64,000 nucleotides of DNA from Arsenicibacter rosenii (lineage in GTDB: Bacteria > Bacteroidota > Bacteroidia > Cytophagales > Spirosomataceae), in NCBI RefSeq assembly GCF_001870735.1, contig NZ_MORL01000001.1, positions 372,001 through 436,000 on the forward strand, written 5' to 3'. The stretch's first letter is position 1. Each line of letters starts with the position of its first letter. This document shows, piece by piece, positions 9,558-18,135 of the stretch. The position numbers were made by a program, and so were the translations under genes. Under the pieces are notes generated by a model that saw nothing but the letters and a program-made list of their open reading frames with translations, did not search any database and had not been told where the DNA came from.

Positions 9558-10660
9558 TTGGTTAGCTCCTTATACACATCAAATGTTTGCTGGGCGGTTT
9601 TCTCACAGGAAAACAGTTTAAGCCGCTCGGTTCCTTTACGGGTCAGTGTAGCCCGCAGTTCACTGTCTGAAAGGATGCGTTCAATGGCATAGGCCATCGA
9701 CTCGTCATTTTCGGGGTCGAAATAAATGGCAGCATCCGCGCCGACTTCGGGCAGTGAACTCCGGTCGCTGAGTACATTCGGGCAGCCTCCGCTGAAGGCT
9801 TCCAGCACCGGAATACCAAACCCTTCGTTCAGCGACGGAAAGACAAACGCCGTTGCATGCTGATAGAGGCCGAACAGGGCCGTATCAGTAATCGGGCGAT
9901 AATGGACACGGCTGCCCAGGCGTGCTGAATGAAACAGTTCGTTTTCCTGTTTGCTGAACGCGCCCCCGCCGGCACAAACCAGATGCATATCCGGATATTT
10001 CTGCAGCACCGGCTGAATCGCCCGGAAAAAACCGTCAAAGTTTTTGTACAGCCCGCGCTTACCCACGTAGAGCAGATACGAAAACGGCAGCGGATCAAAC
10101 GGACGGGCAGGCTTGAAGTGACTGAACGAAGATCCTAGGTGAATGACTTTGATTTTTTCGGGTTTCACATCGAAAAACCGCAGGATTTCCTGTTTTGAGT
10201 ACTCCGATACCGCAATGATGCAGTCGGCCCGTGGCAGGAGCACTTTTTTGACCTCAGTCATATGCTCCCCGACTTCAGGGTATTGTTTGGCATACCGTTC
10301 ACTGGTAGCGTCATGAAACGTAATAACAAATGGCTTGCCGTCGAGGTGATTCAGGAAATATTTATGGTAGTAGGTCGGATGGAACACATCGAACCCGTTG
10401 GTTTTGAGCCGTTGCACACTGTATAACCGGTTGAGGGCCGATGCGACCTGATTAACCTGCTGTAAATGTGCCCACCGACGAAACCGGAAATGGCGGCTAA
10501 AGGCCGACTGATCGAGGTATTCGTTATTGGAAAACTTCAGTGAAAGTTCAAAATCTATGTCATTGCGCCGGGCAAATGACTTCATCAGTTCGTAAAAATA
10601 GCGGGTAACACCACCATAAGCCATACCCGTAAACGACTGATGGTCATATAATACCTTCAT
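9554..10660 (-). CDS. GT4-family glycosyltransferase, first gene of its operon
   Basis: This 368-residue GT-B enzyme begins MKVLYDHQSFTGMAYGGVTRYFYEL, the usual loop with a glycine pair. The donor-binding half has LLYVGKRGLYKNFDGFFRAI and the E(x7)E motif in LNEGFGIPVLEAFSGGCP. A well-formed promoter lies 43 nt upstream (10703-10733), so this gene heads the run 10660 to 4893. Its stop overlaps the start of the next gene by 4 nt. The overall pattern resembles mannosyl- or rhamnosyl-type transferases, but the donor is not determinable. Confidence 0.92.
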   Translation of the reverse strand: MKVLYDHQSFTGMAYGGVTRYFYELMKSFARRNDIDFELSLKFSNNEYLDQSAFSRHFRFRRWAHLQQVNQVASALNRLYSVQRLKTNGFDVFHPTYYHKYFLNHLDGKPFVITFHDATSERYAKQYPEVGEHMTEVKKVLLPRADCIIAVSEYSKQEILRFFDVKPEKIKVIHLGSSFSHFKPARPFDPLPFSYLLYVGKRGLYKNFDGFFRAIQPVLQKYPDMHLVCAGGGAFSKQENELFHSARLGSRVHYRPITDTALFGLYQHATAFVFPSLNEGFGIPVLEAFSGGCPNVLSDRSSLPEVGADAAIYFDPENDESMAYAIERILSDSELRATLTRKGTERLKLFSCEKTAQQTFDVYKELTK

Positions 10661-10702
10661 GCAGTGAAACGTCCTGTTTGTATTTTTCGTAGAAAACTAC
10701 CG

Positions 10703-10733
10703 CAAAAGTAGCGTATTTACTAGCCATATTCAA
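10703..10733 (-). promoter_or_regulatory. Bacteroidota-type promoter for the 10660-4893 glycosyltransferase operon
   Basis: On the minus strand TTG (10733-10731) is followed by a 20-nt spacer and an exact TAnnTTTG element, TACTTTTG (10710-10703). Both elements and their spacing match the Bacteroidota housekeeping sigma-factor consensus. Transcription would start near 10697, leaving a leader of about 37 nt before the start at 10660. It splits the long minus-strand polysaccharide locus into at least two transcription units. Confidence 0.65.
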
Positions 10734-10760
10734 GAAGGACTTACTTACTGGCGATCCTGC

Positions 10761-11753
10761 TCACCGGAGAACCGGAATCGGCATGGTGTCGATAAAGGCA
10801 GTTAGTTTCCGAAGGGAGTCAACGGCACCTTTCCGCCAGCCCCGCAGAATAAGCGGTTCCGGTTGCCGGCCATACACGGGAATGCCGGTCAGGGCCGGTT
10901 GTCTGTTTACCTGAAGCTGTTGGTTATAGGAGGTCATGAGCTGCTGAATATCAGGCCGTTTACCGACAAATAGCCGGTTCTGGTAAGGGAAGAAACCTTC
11001 ATCCGGATTGGTAAGTCCTTTAAAGTTGGCAAAGAACAGCGGCCCTTGCCCGTTTACCTGCCATTGGCCCGAATGGAGCTGTAATTGCCGGTTGTGCAGA
11101 TTCCATAGACCCGCGTGCCAGGTTGGTTGGTGTATGATCCGGACACCGTCAAAAAAAGCAGGAATGTGCATCAGCCAGATTTGATCCGTGCATAACCCCT
11201 CACAGAAATTAATATGAGCCCGCGTCCGGACACGGCTATCCCACCAGGTCAGAAACCGCGTTGCTTCATCGGACCGGCGAAGTGCCAGAAAATCACTGTT
11301 GTAGAGTCCGATGTTCTGCAGGTGTTTTTCGTCGGGAAACTTACTGTCGGCCGGTGGGTTGATCAGATAGGGCGTCAACAGCAGCGTGGCGTCAGTCAGT
11401 TGGTCGCTAATGGCATCCAGTGACTGGAAAAAACAAAGATTCGGATCGGCATACACAAAGGTCGGGCGATCCGGATAGCGTTCATAGCAGGTTTGAAGAA
11501 ACAGCGGTTTCAGGGCTCCCGCCATTTCTGTCGGCGTATAAGCTGCTGACAGCCCCGCCAGTTCTGCCTCAGGGAGCAGGTCTGAAGCAGGAATAACGGT
11601 AAAAGGCAGGCTGTCTGCGGCAATGCCATCAGGGAGTTTATCGGCTAGCCCGATCAGAAACAACGCTCCCGGAGTGACCTTCTGAATAGACTTGCCAAGC
11701 GTAATGGCTTGTGGTAACTGACGTGTATGACAAACTGTAAGTACGGCAAACAT
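10761..11753 (-). CDS. GT-A-like putative glycosyltransferase (paralogue of the 14710 gene)
   Basis: The 330-residue protein begins MFAVLTVCHTRQLPQAITLGKSI, like GT8-type and related nucleotide-diphospho-sugar transferases. I chose the ATG at 11753 over 11780 because the nine extra residues break this start. The segment FVYADPNLCFFQSLDAI occupies the place where the neighbour at 14710 has IYFDPDIIVFQPL. The acidic DxD-like metal motif therefore reads DPN here. Both proteins share the plan LNTGIFNLGFVGLR or NIGLYNSDFLALR, WWDSR or WWKERL, and a W-N-L-H segment near the end. The gene is intact, and a role in the polysaccharide locus is inferred from position. Confidence 0.75.
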   Translation of the reverse strand: MFAVLTVCHTRQLPQAITLGKSIQKVTPGALFLIGLADKLPDGIAADSLPFTVIPASDLLPEAELAGLSAAYTPTEMAGALKPLFLQTCYERYPDRPTFVYADPNLCFFQSLDAISDQLTDATLLLTPYLINPPADSKFPDEKHLQNIGLYNSDFLALRRSDEATRFLTWWDSRVRTRAHINFCEGLCTDQIWLMHIPAFFDGVRIIHQPTWHAGLWNLHNRQLQLHSGQWQVNGQGPLFFANFKGLTNPDEGFFPYQNRLFVGKRPDIQQLMTSYNQQLQVNRQPALTGIPVYGRQPEPLILRGWRKGAVDSLRKLTAFIDTMPIPVLR

Positions 11754-11815
11754 AGAAAAATGAGCAAAGCGAGCAAACAAACGGACCGACGTTCAGGGCG
11801 TGACCGCGTGCAGAC

Positions 11816-12838
11816 TCATTCCAGTAAATCACCGATGGCGGCAAGGTAGGGGCTATACCAGTCGGTGGCTGCATCGGCATACCGATGGTACAACCCACGT
11901 TGCAGATCCCGCAGAACAGGGTAAATTCGCTGCAGCCGATTGGTAGACAGCGTACTTCGCATGGTATAGTGTGCAAGTTTGCGGGTAAGCTGTTGCATGG
12001 CAGGAGAATTTTCCGGAACGCGGCCGGCCAGAAACTGCCGGATTTTCTCCATCTGCATCCGTTTGAAAACGAGCGGTTCCAGTTTCTCCGCACGTGGGCG
12101 GGTAAACCGGTCACGCAGGCGCGTCCGGGGGGGTACGGGCGCGGCCCGGACACCAATCTGCTGGCTATTGTGGGTACGATACAGCTGTAACGGCTTATCG
12201 ACAAACCGGATGGCATCGTATGCAGCGCCAACCAGCGAGATACAGCCGTCATAGATATATTTCGGAATATCGGTCGGAATCGGTATCAGCTTCGGGATAA
12301 AGCCGTGCCGGATTACGGTCGCGCAGCCCATCATACGGGGCCCGTCGAGGAGCACTTCCATAGCTTCACCGTTTTTCCACTGTTGCTGAGCTTCTTCATC
12401 GAAGCGGACGCGTAGCCAGAACAGTTCGTGCAGATTATTTAGCTCATCATCAGCAACAAAGGCATTGTTGAAGGCAATCTGGGCATCAGGGTTTTCAGCC
12501 ATAAAGGCGGCCATGACCTCCAGTTTCTCAGGCATCCAGTAATCGTCCTGATCACAAATAAAGACCAGGTCACGGGTACAGCGGCCAAGAACCTGTTCAA
12601 AGTTTTTATTGAAGCCAAGCTGAACCGGATTCCGGAAAATATGAACCTCGAAAGGAGCGGTAGCCTTGTACTGATACAGCAAGTCAATTGTGCCATCGGT
12701 TGATCCATCGTCACAAATGACAACTTCGTTGGGTAGAAGAGTTTGTTTTAAGATACTGTCCCACTGAGCGGGCAGAAAAGCTGCCCCGTTGTAGGTGCAT
12801 AAAGCAATTGAAATACCTGGCGATTTACGCTGATTCAT
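11816..12838 (-). CDS. GT2-family glycosyltransferase (rhamnosyltransferase-like)
   Basis: This 340-residue GT-A enzyme has ISIALCTYNGAAFLPAQWDSI at residues 9-29 and VVICDDGSTDGTIDLLYQY close after. The metal-binding motif sits in FICDQDDYWMPEKLEVM at about residue 93. This D-Q-D-D-Y-W arrangement is common in enzymes annotated as rhamnosyltransferases, but that specificity is only a family-level guess. The C-terminal third is helical and probably contacts acceptor or membrane. The gene follows the DUF5672 gene with a 10-nt gap and precedes the GT-A-like gene by about 60 nt, suggesting one operon. Confidence 0.9.
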   Translation of the reverse strand: MNQRKSPGISIALCTYNGAAFLPAQWDSILKQTLLPNEVVICDDGSTDGTIDLLYQYKATAPFEVHIFRNPVQLGFNKNFEQVLGRCTRDLVFICDQDDYWMPEKLEVMAAFMAENPDAQIAFNNAFVADDELNNLHELFWLRVRFDEEAQQQWKNGEAMEVLLDGPRMMGCATVIRHGFIPKLIPIPTDIPKYIYDGCISLVGAAYDAIRFVDKPLQLYRTHNSQQIGVRAAPVPPRTRLRDRFTRPRAEKLEPLVFKRMQMEKIRQFLAGRVPENSPAMQQLTRKLAHYTMRSTLSTNRLQRIYPVLRDLQRGLYHRYADAATDWYSPYLAAIGDLLE

Positions 12839-12848
12839 CAGTTACAAG

Positions 12849-13676
12849 TCAAATTACGTAGCCATAACGGGCAAAAATTGATTGCCAATAGCCAGTCCCA
12901 TGAATATCCCAGGCATGACAGCCAAACGGCAAATCGCCCTGGTTGTAGTTAGTGATTGCCCGCTGCGGGTAAAATTCAACCGCGAACCGAAGGGCTGTAC
13001 GAAAATCCGGGATCTTTAACCGGGGCCAGTATCGGTTTACCTCAATACCCCAGAAGGCATCTTCATTAAATTGATAAAGGGTACTACGTTCGTACTGCTT
13101 TATTTTTTTATTAAAGATACGTAAACACGCCAGAAAAGCAGAAATCCGCCGCAGGGAGAAGCCCCCGTTACCAACGCTGTTAAGACTCGTAATCTCACGC
13201 GGTGTAATACCGTCTTCTTTTTTTAAATCGAAAAGAACGGCAATACGTTTCTTCAGATTGAAGATAAACTCATCAGTAAAGCTGTAAAAGTCCCGGTCCC
13301 TGAGCCATGGAGCCCCAATGTAATCGAACCCCTGATTACACCAGTAAAGAAGTTCGTCCTTGAAGACAAAGGCATCCAACTGATGAATCAGCATATACTC
13401 AAAACCGGAAAAGGCACTGTAGAACTCCTCCGAAAGCATCAGGCGGTTGTAGGCCTGAATACCGGTAAAGAAATGAGCCGGAAACGGAACAGCGTCAAGA
13501 GTAGGAGCTATGGCCTCGTAGGCAGTCAGATCCAGAGATTCAGGATGTACCAGTTTAATCGGAAAGTGACCTAAAACCTTAATACATTGCGTTAACGAAA
13601 TAGACTCATGCGGGGAAGGAACCGCTTTATAGACCGGAATGACGATACAAACTGTTTGTTTCCCGTTTTTTTTCAT
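12849..13676 (-). CDS. DUF5672-family protein
   Basis: The 275-residue protein matches the features I associate with DUF5672: VCIVIPVYKAVPSPHESISLTQC near the N-terminus, then FEYMLIHQLDAFVFKDELLYWC, a YIGAPWL segment, and NGGFSLRRISAFLACLRIF. The fold appears GT-A-like. The family is usually found among glycosyltransferases, but its activity is not established to my knowledge. The HQLDAFVF stretch may hold a metal- or sugar-binding acidic residue. It overlaps the upstream GT9 gene by 4 nt (13673-13676), which suggests tight coupling with that enzyme. Confidence 0.8.
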   Translation of the reverse strand: MKKNGKQTVCIVIPVYKAVPSPHESISLTQCIKVLGHFPIKLVHPESLDLTAYEAIAPTLDAVPFPAHFFTGIQAYNRLMLSEEFYSAFSGFEYMLIHQLDAFVFKDELLYWCNQGFDYIGAPWLRDRDFYSFTDEFIFNLKKRIAVLFDLKKEDGITPREITSLNSVGNGGFSLRRISAFLACLRIFNKKIKQYERSTLYQFNEDAFWGIEVNRYWPRLKIPDFRTALRFAVEFYPQRAITNYNQGDLPFGCHAWDIHGTGYWQSIFARYGYVI

Positions 13677-14707
13677 ACTAGCTTGGGCTCAGCCAGTCGG
13701 TTAACGACGGCTTCCTGCACCCACTCAAATGGCATGTCCGCGCAGGGATGCCCTAGTTGGTTTAAAATTGTTACGCCATCTCCATGCTGGTAACGCCCTG
13801 AATATGGCATGTAATCAACAAAATCGAACAGCTGTCCCAACATGATGATACCATCGGTTCCACCGGCATTGGCCATGTGTGCCGGTCCGCTATCGATGCC
13901 AATGAACAAACGGGCCCGACGAATCACCTCGGCGGTTTCCAGTAAGCTCAGTTGACCGCACAAATTTATAAAACGCGGATCATTAAGTTGCACGATTGGC
14001 GTTAAACCTACTTCGATGACAGTATTAGGGTAGGTAGCCAGCATCCACCGCACCAGTTTATTCCAGTTGTCCGGTTGCCAGTCACGGGGCGCATGACTGG
14101 ACTGGCAGTGAATCACAATCGCATCCTTGGGTATATTCAACCGGCTGATTTTGGCCTGCACGTTTGTTGGGATATGCATAACCGGCTGATCGTCAAGAGC
14201 AGGAAGTCCGGCTGCAAGCGAGAATGAGTGCAGCAGATTACCGTGGAAATAATAATTCGAATAGTTAATATGCAGCTTTTCGGCCACCGGATTTACGGGA
14301 TCTTCGATGCAGTATTTGCACTTCCGGTGCGATAAATGCATGTTGAAAACATGGTCGAAAACGCCTGAATTAATGAGTTTGACGCGTTCGCCGGGACATT
14401 TTTCGATTAAATGGCCATTCAGATCAGGGTGGTATTTAACCAGATCCACGTATGCCTGCCGGACAAACCAGATCAGCCAGGCATCCGGATAGCGGCGGCG
14501 TACTTCACGGATTACTGGCTCGCAGGCAATAATATCACCCATTTGTTCGGAAAGAACAATAGCAATAATCGGGCGGCCCTGCAATGTTGCTTTTAAACTG
14601 CGGAGTTGGGTATACTTGCGCCAGAATGAAAAATACGTCCCGATAATATGGGTGTATTTATTGTATCGGTGAATCCAGAGTGCTTTGGTGCGTGGCCATG
14701 CAAACAT
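13673..14707 (-). CDS. GT9-family (heptosyltransferase-like) glycosyltransferase
   Basis: The 344-residue protein has the two-domain GT-B plan of GT9 heptosyltransferases. The N-terminal half contains IIAIVLSEQMGDIIACEPVI, the block with the catalytic Asp region. The C-terminal half has IVIHCQSSHAPRDWQPDNW, ADMPFEWV at the end, and LFIGIDSGPAHMANAGGTDGI, the donor-binding signature. I start it at 14707 (MFAWPRTKALWIH). The in-frame ATG at 14815 would add 36 residues that overlap the upstream gene. It may transfer heptose or another sugar; GT9 members in Bacteroidota are varied. Confidence 0.85.
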   Translation of the reverse strand: MFAWPRTKALWIHRYNKYTHIIGTYFSFWRKYTQLRSLKATLQGRPIIAIVLSEQMGDIIACEPVIREVRRRYPDAWLIWFVRQAYVDLVKYHPDLNGHLIEKCPGERVKLINSGVFDHVFNMHLSHRKCKYCIEDPVNPVAEKLHINYSNYYFHGNLLHSFSLAAGLPALDDQPVMHIPTNVQAKISRLNIPKDAIVIHCQSSHAPRDWQPDNWNKLVRWMLATYPNTVIEVGLTPIVQLNDPRFINLCGQLSLLETAEVIRRARLFIGIDSGPAHMANAGGTDGIIMLGQLFDFVDYMPYSGRYQHGDGVTILNQLGHPCADMPFEWVQEAVVNRLAEPKLV

Positions 14708-14709
14708 AG

Positions 14710-15711
14710 CTAGTTCCTTTTTTCTAATAGAGTGATGAGTCTGTTCAGCGGTGCTTTCAGCGCCTTCCGCACACGTTTGTACCGTGGTACAGCCGGTGGT
14801 TTGATATAGACACATGGATAATGACTGTACGTGTCATTCGCATTGGCCAGTAACTGATCCCGGTAATAGAGAAAAAGCGGGAAGGCGTCGGGCCGGTTGC
14901 GCGGATCGGTACTGTCGAATGTATACCGTGTCTGATACTTAGAGACCTCATTGGGCTTGTAAGGGTTGTATCCGCTGTAATGAAAAAATAAGAGCGGATA
15001 GTTACCGTTTACCATCCACTGATCATCCTGTTTACTGAAAAAGCGTTCGTGTAAGTTCCAGTAGGCTACGTTATAGCCGGGATTTTTGTCAATGTAAACG
15101 GATTGGTAATAGGCAGGAGCAAAATTCACCCAGTGCTGGTCTACAAATAAACCGGCACAGAGATCAATCCGGCATTCGTACGTTAGCCGCTCTTTCCACC
15201 AGTTGACAAAGGCCTGCGATTCGGCATCTTTCCGCAACCCGACAAAACCAAGATTAAAAATGCCGGTATTCAGGTGGTGTAACTCATTAGGCCGTTCCCA
15301 ATCGGGGGTAGGTGAGCAGGTGTGTGGGGTAACAACAATGCTGTAACTGGCCAGCCGTTCCTGTAGTTCGGTCAGAGGCTGGAAGACAATAATGTCCGGA
15401 TCAAAATAAATGATCTCGGTCATCTCCGGTTTGCTGGCGTAGAAATAGTCGATGAAGAACGGTTTAACGGCGGTATTCAGCTCGGTAATGTCGTACCGGT
15501 CACACATGGCCTGAAAGTCAGGAATGTTGATCTTCGCCACTTCCAGCATCGGGTAGGGGGGGCGTAAGGCATCGGGCAGATTGGCTGCCGACAAATCATC
15601 AACCAGCCCGATAATATATTCCCAATCGGGATTGGTCGCAAGCAGGGAGTCACCAAGTGTCCGCGCCTGGGCCAGGTAATTCACCGAACATATCGTAAAT
15701 GCAAGCGTCAT
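14710..15711 (-). CDS. GT-A-like putative glycosyltransferase with DxD motif
   Basis: The 333-residue protein begins MTLAFTICSVNYLAQARTLGDSLLATNP, and IIYFDPDIIVFQPLTEL at about residue 97 gives a plausible DxD metal site. Later blocks LNTGIFNLGFVGLRKDAESQAFVNWWKERL and NVAYWNLHERFF match the paralogue at 10761. This family is annotated only as glycosyltransferase or hypothetical protein in related genomes, so the donor is unknown. The stop lies 2 nt before the GT9 start, so the two are almost certainly co-transcribed. Confidence 0.8.
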   Translation of the reverse strand: MTLAFTICSVNYLAQARTLGDSLLATNPDWEYIIGLVDDLSAANLPDALRPPYPMLEVAKINIPDFQAMCDRYDITELNTAVKPFFIDYFYASKPEMTEIIYFDPDIIVFQPLTELQERLASYSIVVTPHTCSPTPDWERPNELHHLNTGIFNLGFVGLRKDAESQAFVNWWKERLTYECRIDLCAGLFVDQHWVNFAPAYYQSVYIDKNPGYNVAYWNLHERFFSKQDDQWMVNGNYPLLFFHYSGYNPYKPNEVSKYQTRYTFDSTDPRNRPDAFPLFLYYRDQLLANANDTYSHYPCVYIKPPAVPRYKRVRKALKAPLNRLITLLEKRN

Positions 15712-15754
15712 GCCAATAAAAAAACAGTCCGGACGGCCAGTGGCAATCGTCTGT

Positions 15755-16843
15755 TTATGTGGTTTTGTATGAAAAATAGCGCTTCAACTCATTGATTGGT
15801 TTTTCAAAAAGAAACCAGGAAGCCGAAGCAAGAACAAACAGGACACTAAAACTGAAAAGCCGGTGCGTCCAGAATCCAAAAGGCGGCAAGGTAATGAACC
15901 GGTTCATGATACGGATGGCCAACGGTACCAGATAACCTGGAACGATCATATGGAATACATAGATACCGTAGCTGATTCTTCCGATATATTGCAGTGCAGC
16001 GTTGTTAAAGACAGCTCCTGTAAGTCCGCGAAAGCCGATACTAGCCTGTACTACCAGGAATAAAGATACAACTGAAATTACGAATCGTTGAAATAAAACG
16101 ACTAAAAAATGATCATTGGGTAAAAACTGAAAACCTATAAACGCAAGAAAGGCAATGATAGTAAAAAATGTCAACTTGCCAAGAAAAAATGGTATCCATT
16201 GCGGTTTATCAACAATCAGCCAGGCCCATAAAGCGCCTAACCCGAACGAATCGACGTTGGCAGGGGTCAATACACCATCCAGATCGCCGGTCAGGTAGCC
16301 GAACCCCCGGAAGGCGATTCCCAGAACAACCATGCCTGTAATCACCCATTGCAGCGAAGCCCTTGGTGTCAGAAAAACAATCCACGGCCAAACCAGATAC
16401 AACTGCTCTTCGACCCCAAGAGTCCAGAACGGGGAGAGGAGGTCTGACCAGTTGCCGGTTTTATGCAGCAGAATGTTATAGCCATAGAGATAATAATATA
16501 ACGGATGTTGGTCTACGTCAGTCGCTTCCGGAATCAGGGCCCAGACGAGTGAAATGACCAGGTAGTATAACGGGAAAATCCGCAGCGCACGGCGAATGAA
16601 AAACTTGCGGTAGGTTTCGCCGAGGGAGACCCGCCCGTCGAGCCAGCGGTTCCGGTTATCGAGCAGAATTCTGGTAATCAGAAATCCGCTGATGACAAAA
16701 AAGATCATTACCCCGATGGTGCCGTTCGGGACATAGTAATTGAAGCCACGGTCGGTCGGAAACCAGTGGTAGATTACCACCAGCAGCACGGCGAAGGTTC
16801 GCAGGGCATCCAGCTGTGGCATATGTCCGGTAGGTAATCGCAT
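15755..16843 (-). CDS. Acyltransferase family 3 (OafA/YrhL-type) membrane protein
   Basis: The 362-residue protein has about ten membrane helices. The family features are LDALRTFAVLLVVIYHW with the catalytic histidine at about residue 26, FFVISGFLITRILL, and FFIRRALRIFPLYYLV. Such enzymes move acyl groups, often acetyl, to sugars of O-antigens or exopolysaccharides at the membrane. There is no fused SGNH domain at the C-terminus. It stands 43 nt upstream of the GT-A-like gene and 27 nt downstream of the GT4 gene, in the same orientation, so it probably decorates the product of this locus. Confidence 0.9.
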   Translation of the reverse strand: MRLPTGHMPQLDALRTFAVLLVVIYHWFPTDRGFNYYVPNGTIGVMIFFVISGFLITRILLDNRNRWLDGRVSLGETYRKFFIRRALRIFPLYYLVISLVWALIPEATDVDQHPLYYYLYGYNILLHKTGNWSDLLSPFWTLGVEEQLYLVWPWIVFLTPRASLQWVITGMVVLGIAFRGFGYLTGDLDGVLTPANVDSFGLGALWAWLIVDKPQWIPFFLGKLTFFTIIAFLAFIGFQFLPNDHFLVVLFQRFVISVVSLFLVVQASIGFRGLTGAVFNNAALQYIGRISYGIYVFHMIVPGYLVPLAIRIMNRFITLPPFGFWTHRLFSFSVLFVLASASWFLFEKPINELKRYFSYKTT

Positions 16844-16870
16844 AGCGGTGTAAAAAAACAGGGTATAGCG

Positions 16871-18079
16871 TTAGGCTAACTCCCCGATTAGGTGTAACAA
16901 TACGGCGACACTCTGATTGGCAGGATGTCGTTGTAAAACTTTTACCCGGAGCTGTTTACCGAACTCCGTGCGCGTTTTGTCATCATCGGCCAGCCAGGCA
17001 ACGGAATCGGCCATGGCTTCGATATCCAGATAAGGGACAACCACCCCGCCATCGCGCTCAACCAGTTCCGGCGATCCCCCGGCACCTTCGAAACAGAGTA
17101 CCGGAACCTGGCTGAGTCCGGCTTCCAGGACAACCAGCGGGTAGGGGTCCTCGCGGGAAGTCAGGGCCAGCATATGAAACCCTGCCATGTAGCGGAGGAC
17201 CTCCGGGGTTGGTTCGACAAAATGGACAATATCGGTCAGCCCCGCTTTTTGTACATCCAGCCAGAGATCATCCCGATAGCCGCCGGGTTTCATCCCGACC
17301 CAGACGAAATGAACCGGGCGTTTGACCGGGCGCCGGCTTACCAGCCGGGCCAGCGTTACAAACAGATCGTTCCCTTTGCGCCATTCGGCCAGCCCGCATC
17401 CGCCAACCACAATCGCGTCAGCAGGAATGCCCAGCGCTGGCAGCGGGGTTGGCTGGTGACGCGCCTGTTCGACCTGCTGCTGAAGCGATGGTGTATCGAT
17501 CAGCGTAAAGAGGGTGATCCGTTTCGGGTCAACGTGAAGCCGGTCCACGTAATAGGACGCTGTTGCTTTTGAAACCGCCAGCAAATGATCCGTATGGTCC
17601 AGCAGATAAGTCAGCTCGCCGGGTTTGGTATACATGCTGACAGACATTGCCAGTTCATGGGCGAACGTAATGACAGGAATTTTTTTGGCCCTGCCAGGCA
17701 GTACGTCACCAAGACCTAACGCATAGAACCACCGGCTGCTGCTTACGGTATTAACCAGAATAAGGTCGGTCTTATCCAGATGCAGGGATTGCCGCAGATG
17801 AGCCTGTTGCCGCTGCTGCTGTTGCCGGAACATAGAGTCCCATAAACCGATTTTACCTAAAACTTTATCAACGAGCGGATTGACGACATGCTGATCGCTG
17901 TTGGCCGGCCAGACTGTCACGGAAGCGACCTGCTGGTACTCTTCCAGTAAAGGACCACCGGTACCGAGCAATAAATGCATCTGTATGCCTTCCTGTTTCA
18001 GCAAACGCATCAGTTGCAGTAAGACAAGCTGGGCACCAGCACGATTGGCATCGTGGCCAATGAGTAAAATCGTTTTCAG
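16871..18079 (-). CDS. GT4-family glycosyltransferase with probable CTG start
   Basis: The donor-binding half shows VVGGCGLAEWRKGNDLFVTL, then VLRYMAGFHMLALTSREDPYPLVVLEAGLSQVPVLCF, which gives the E(x7)E pair. The first in-frame ATG is at 18010 (MRLLKQEGIQMHLLLG), but that would remove the first beta strand. Reading upstream in frame gives KTILLIGHDANRAGAQLVLLQ, a normal GT-B start with its glycine loop. It is preceded by CTG at 18079 and an in-frame TAA 15 nt further up. No ATG, GTG or TTG lies between. I therefore place the start at CTG 18079 (402 residues); a sequencing error in an ATG is the alternative. Confidence 0.8.
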   Translation of the reverse strand: MKTILLIGHDANRAGAQLVLLQLMRLLKQEGIQMHLLLGTGGPLLEEYQQVASVTVWPANSDQHVVNPLVDKVLGKIGLWDSMFRQQQQRQQAHLRQSLHLDKTDLILVNTVSSSRWFYALGLGDVLPGRAKKIPVITFAHELAMSVSMYTKPGELTYLLDHTDHLLAVSKATASYYVDRLHVDPKRITLFTLIDTPSLQQQVEQARHQPTPLPALGIPADAIVVGGCGLAEWRKGNDLFVTLARLVSRRPVKRPVHFVWVGMKPGGYRDDLWLDVQKAGLTDIVHFVEPTPEVLRYMAGFHMLALTSREDPYPLVVLEAGLSQVPVLCFEGAGGSPELVERDGGVVVPYLDIEAMADSVAWLADDDKTRTEFGKQLRVKVLQRHPANQSVAVLLHLIGELA

Positions 18080-18117
18080 TGTACAGGTAGGTTATCCCGG
18101 TAAAAAATGCTGACATG

Positions 18118-18134
18118 CAGGACACAGTGTCCTG
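18118..18134. repeat. Short perfect hairpin between two polysaccharide genes
   Basis: The arms CAGGACAC (18118-18125) and GTGTCCTG (18127-18134) pair perfectly around one central base. It lies between the acyltransferase stop at 18136 and the CTG start at 18079. There is no adjacent T-tract, so it is not a classical terminator. It could affect expression of the downstream glycosyltransferase. Confidence 0.4.
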
Positions 18135-18135
18135 A

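Noticed and set aside
10761-11753. Pseudogene because the DxD motif reads DPN
   Set aside because: The frame is full length with other conserved blocks; one changed residue may be compensated, so it is kept as a gene with an open question.
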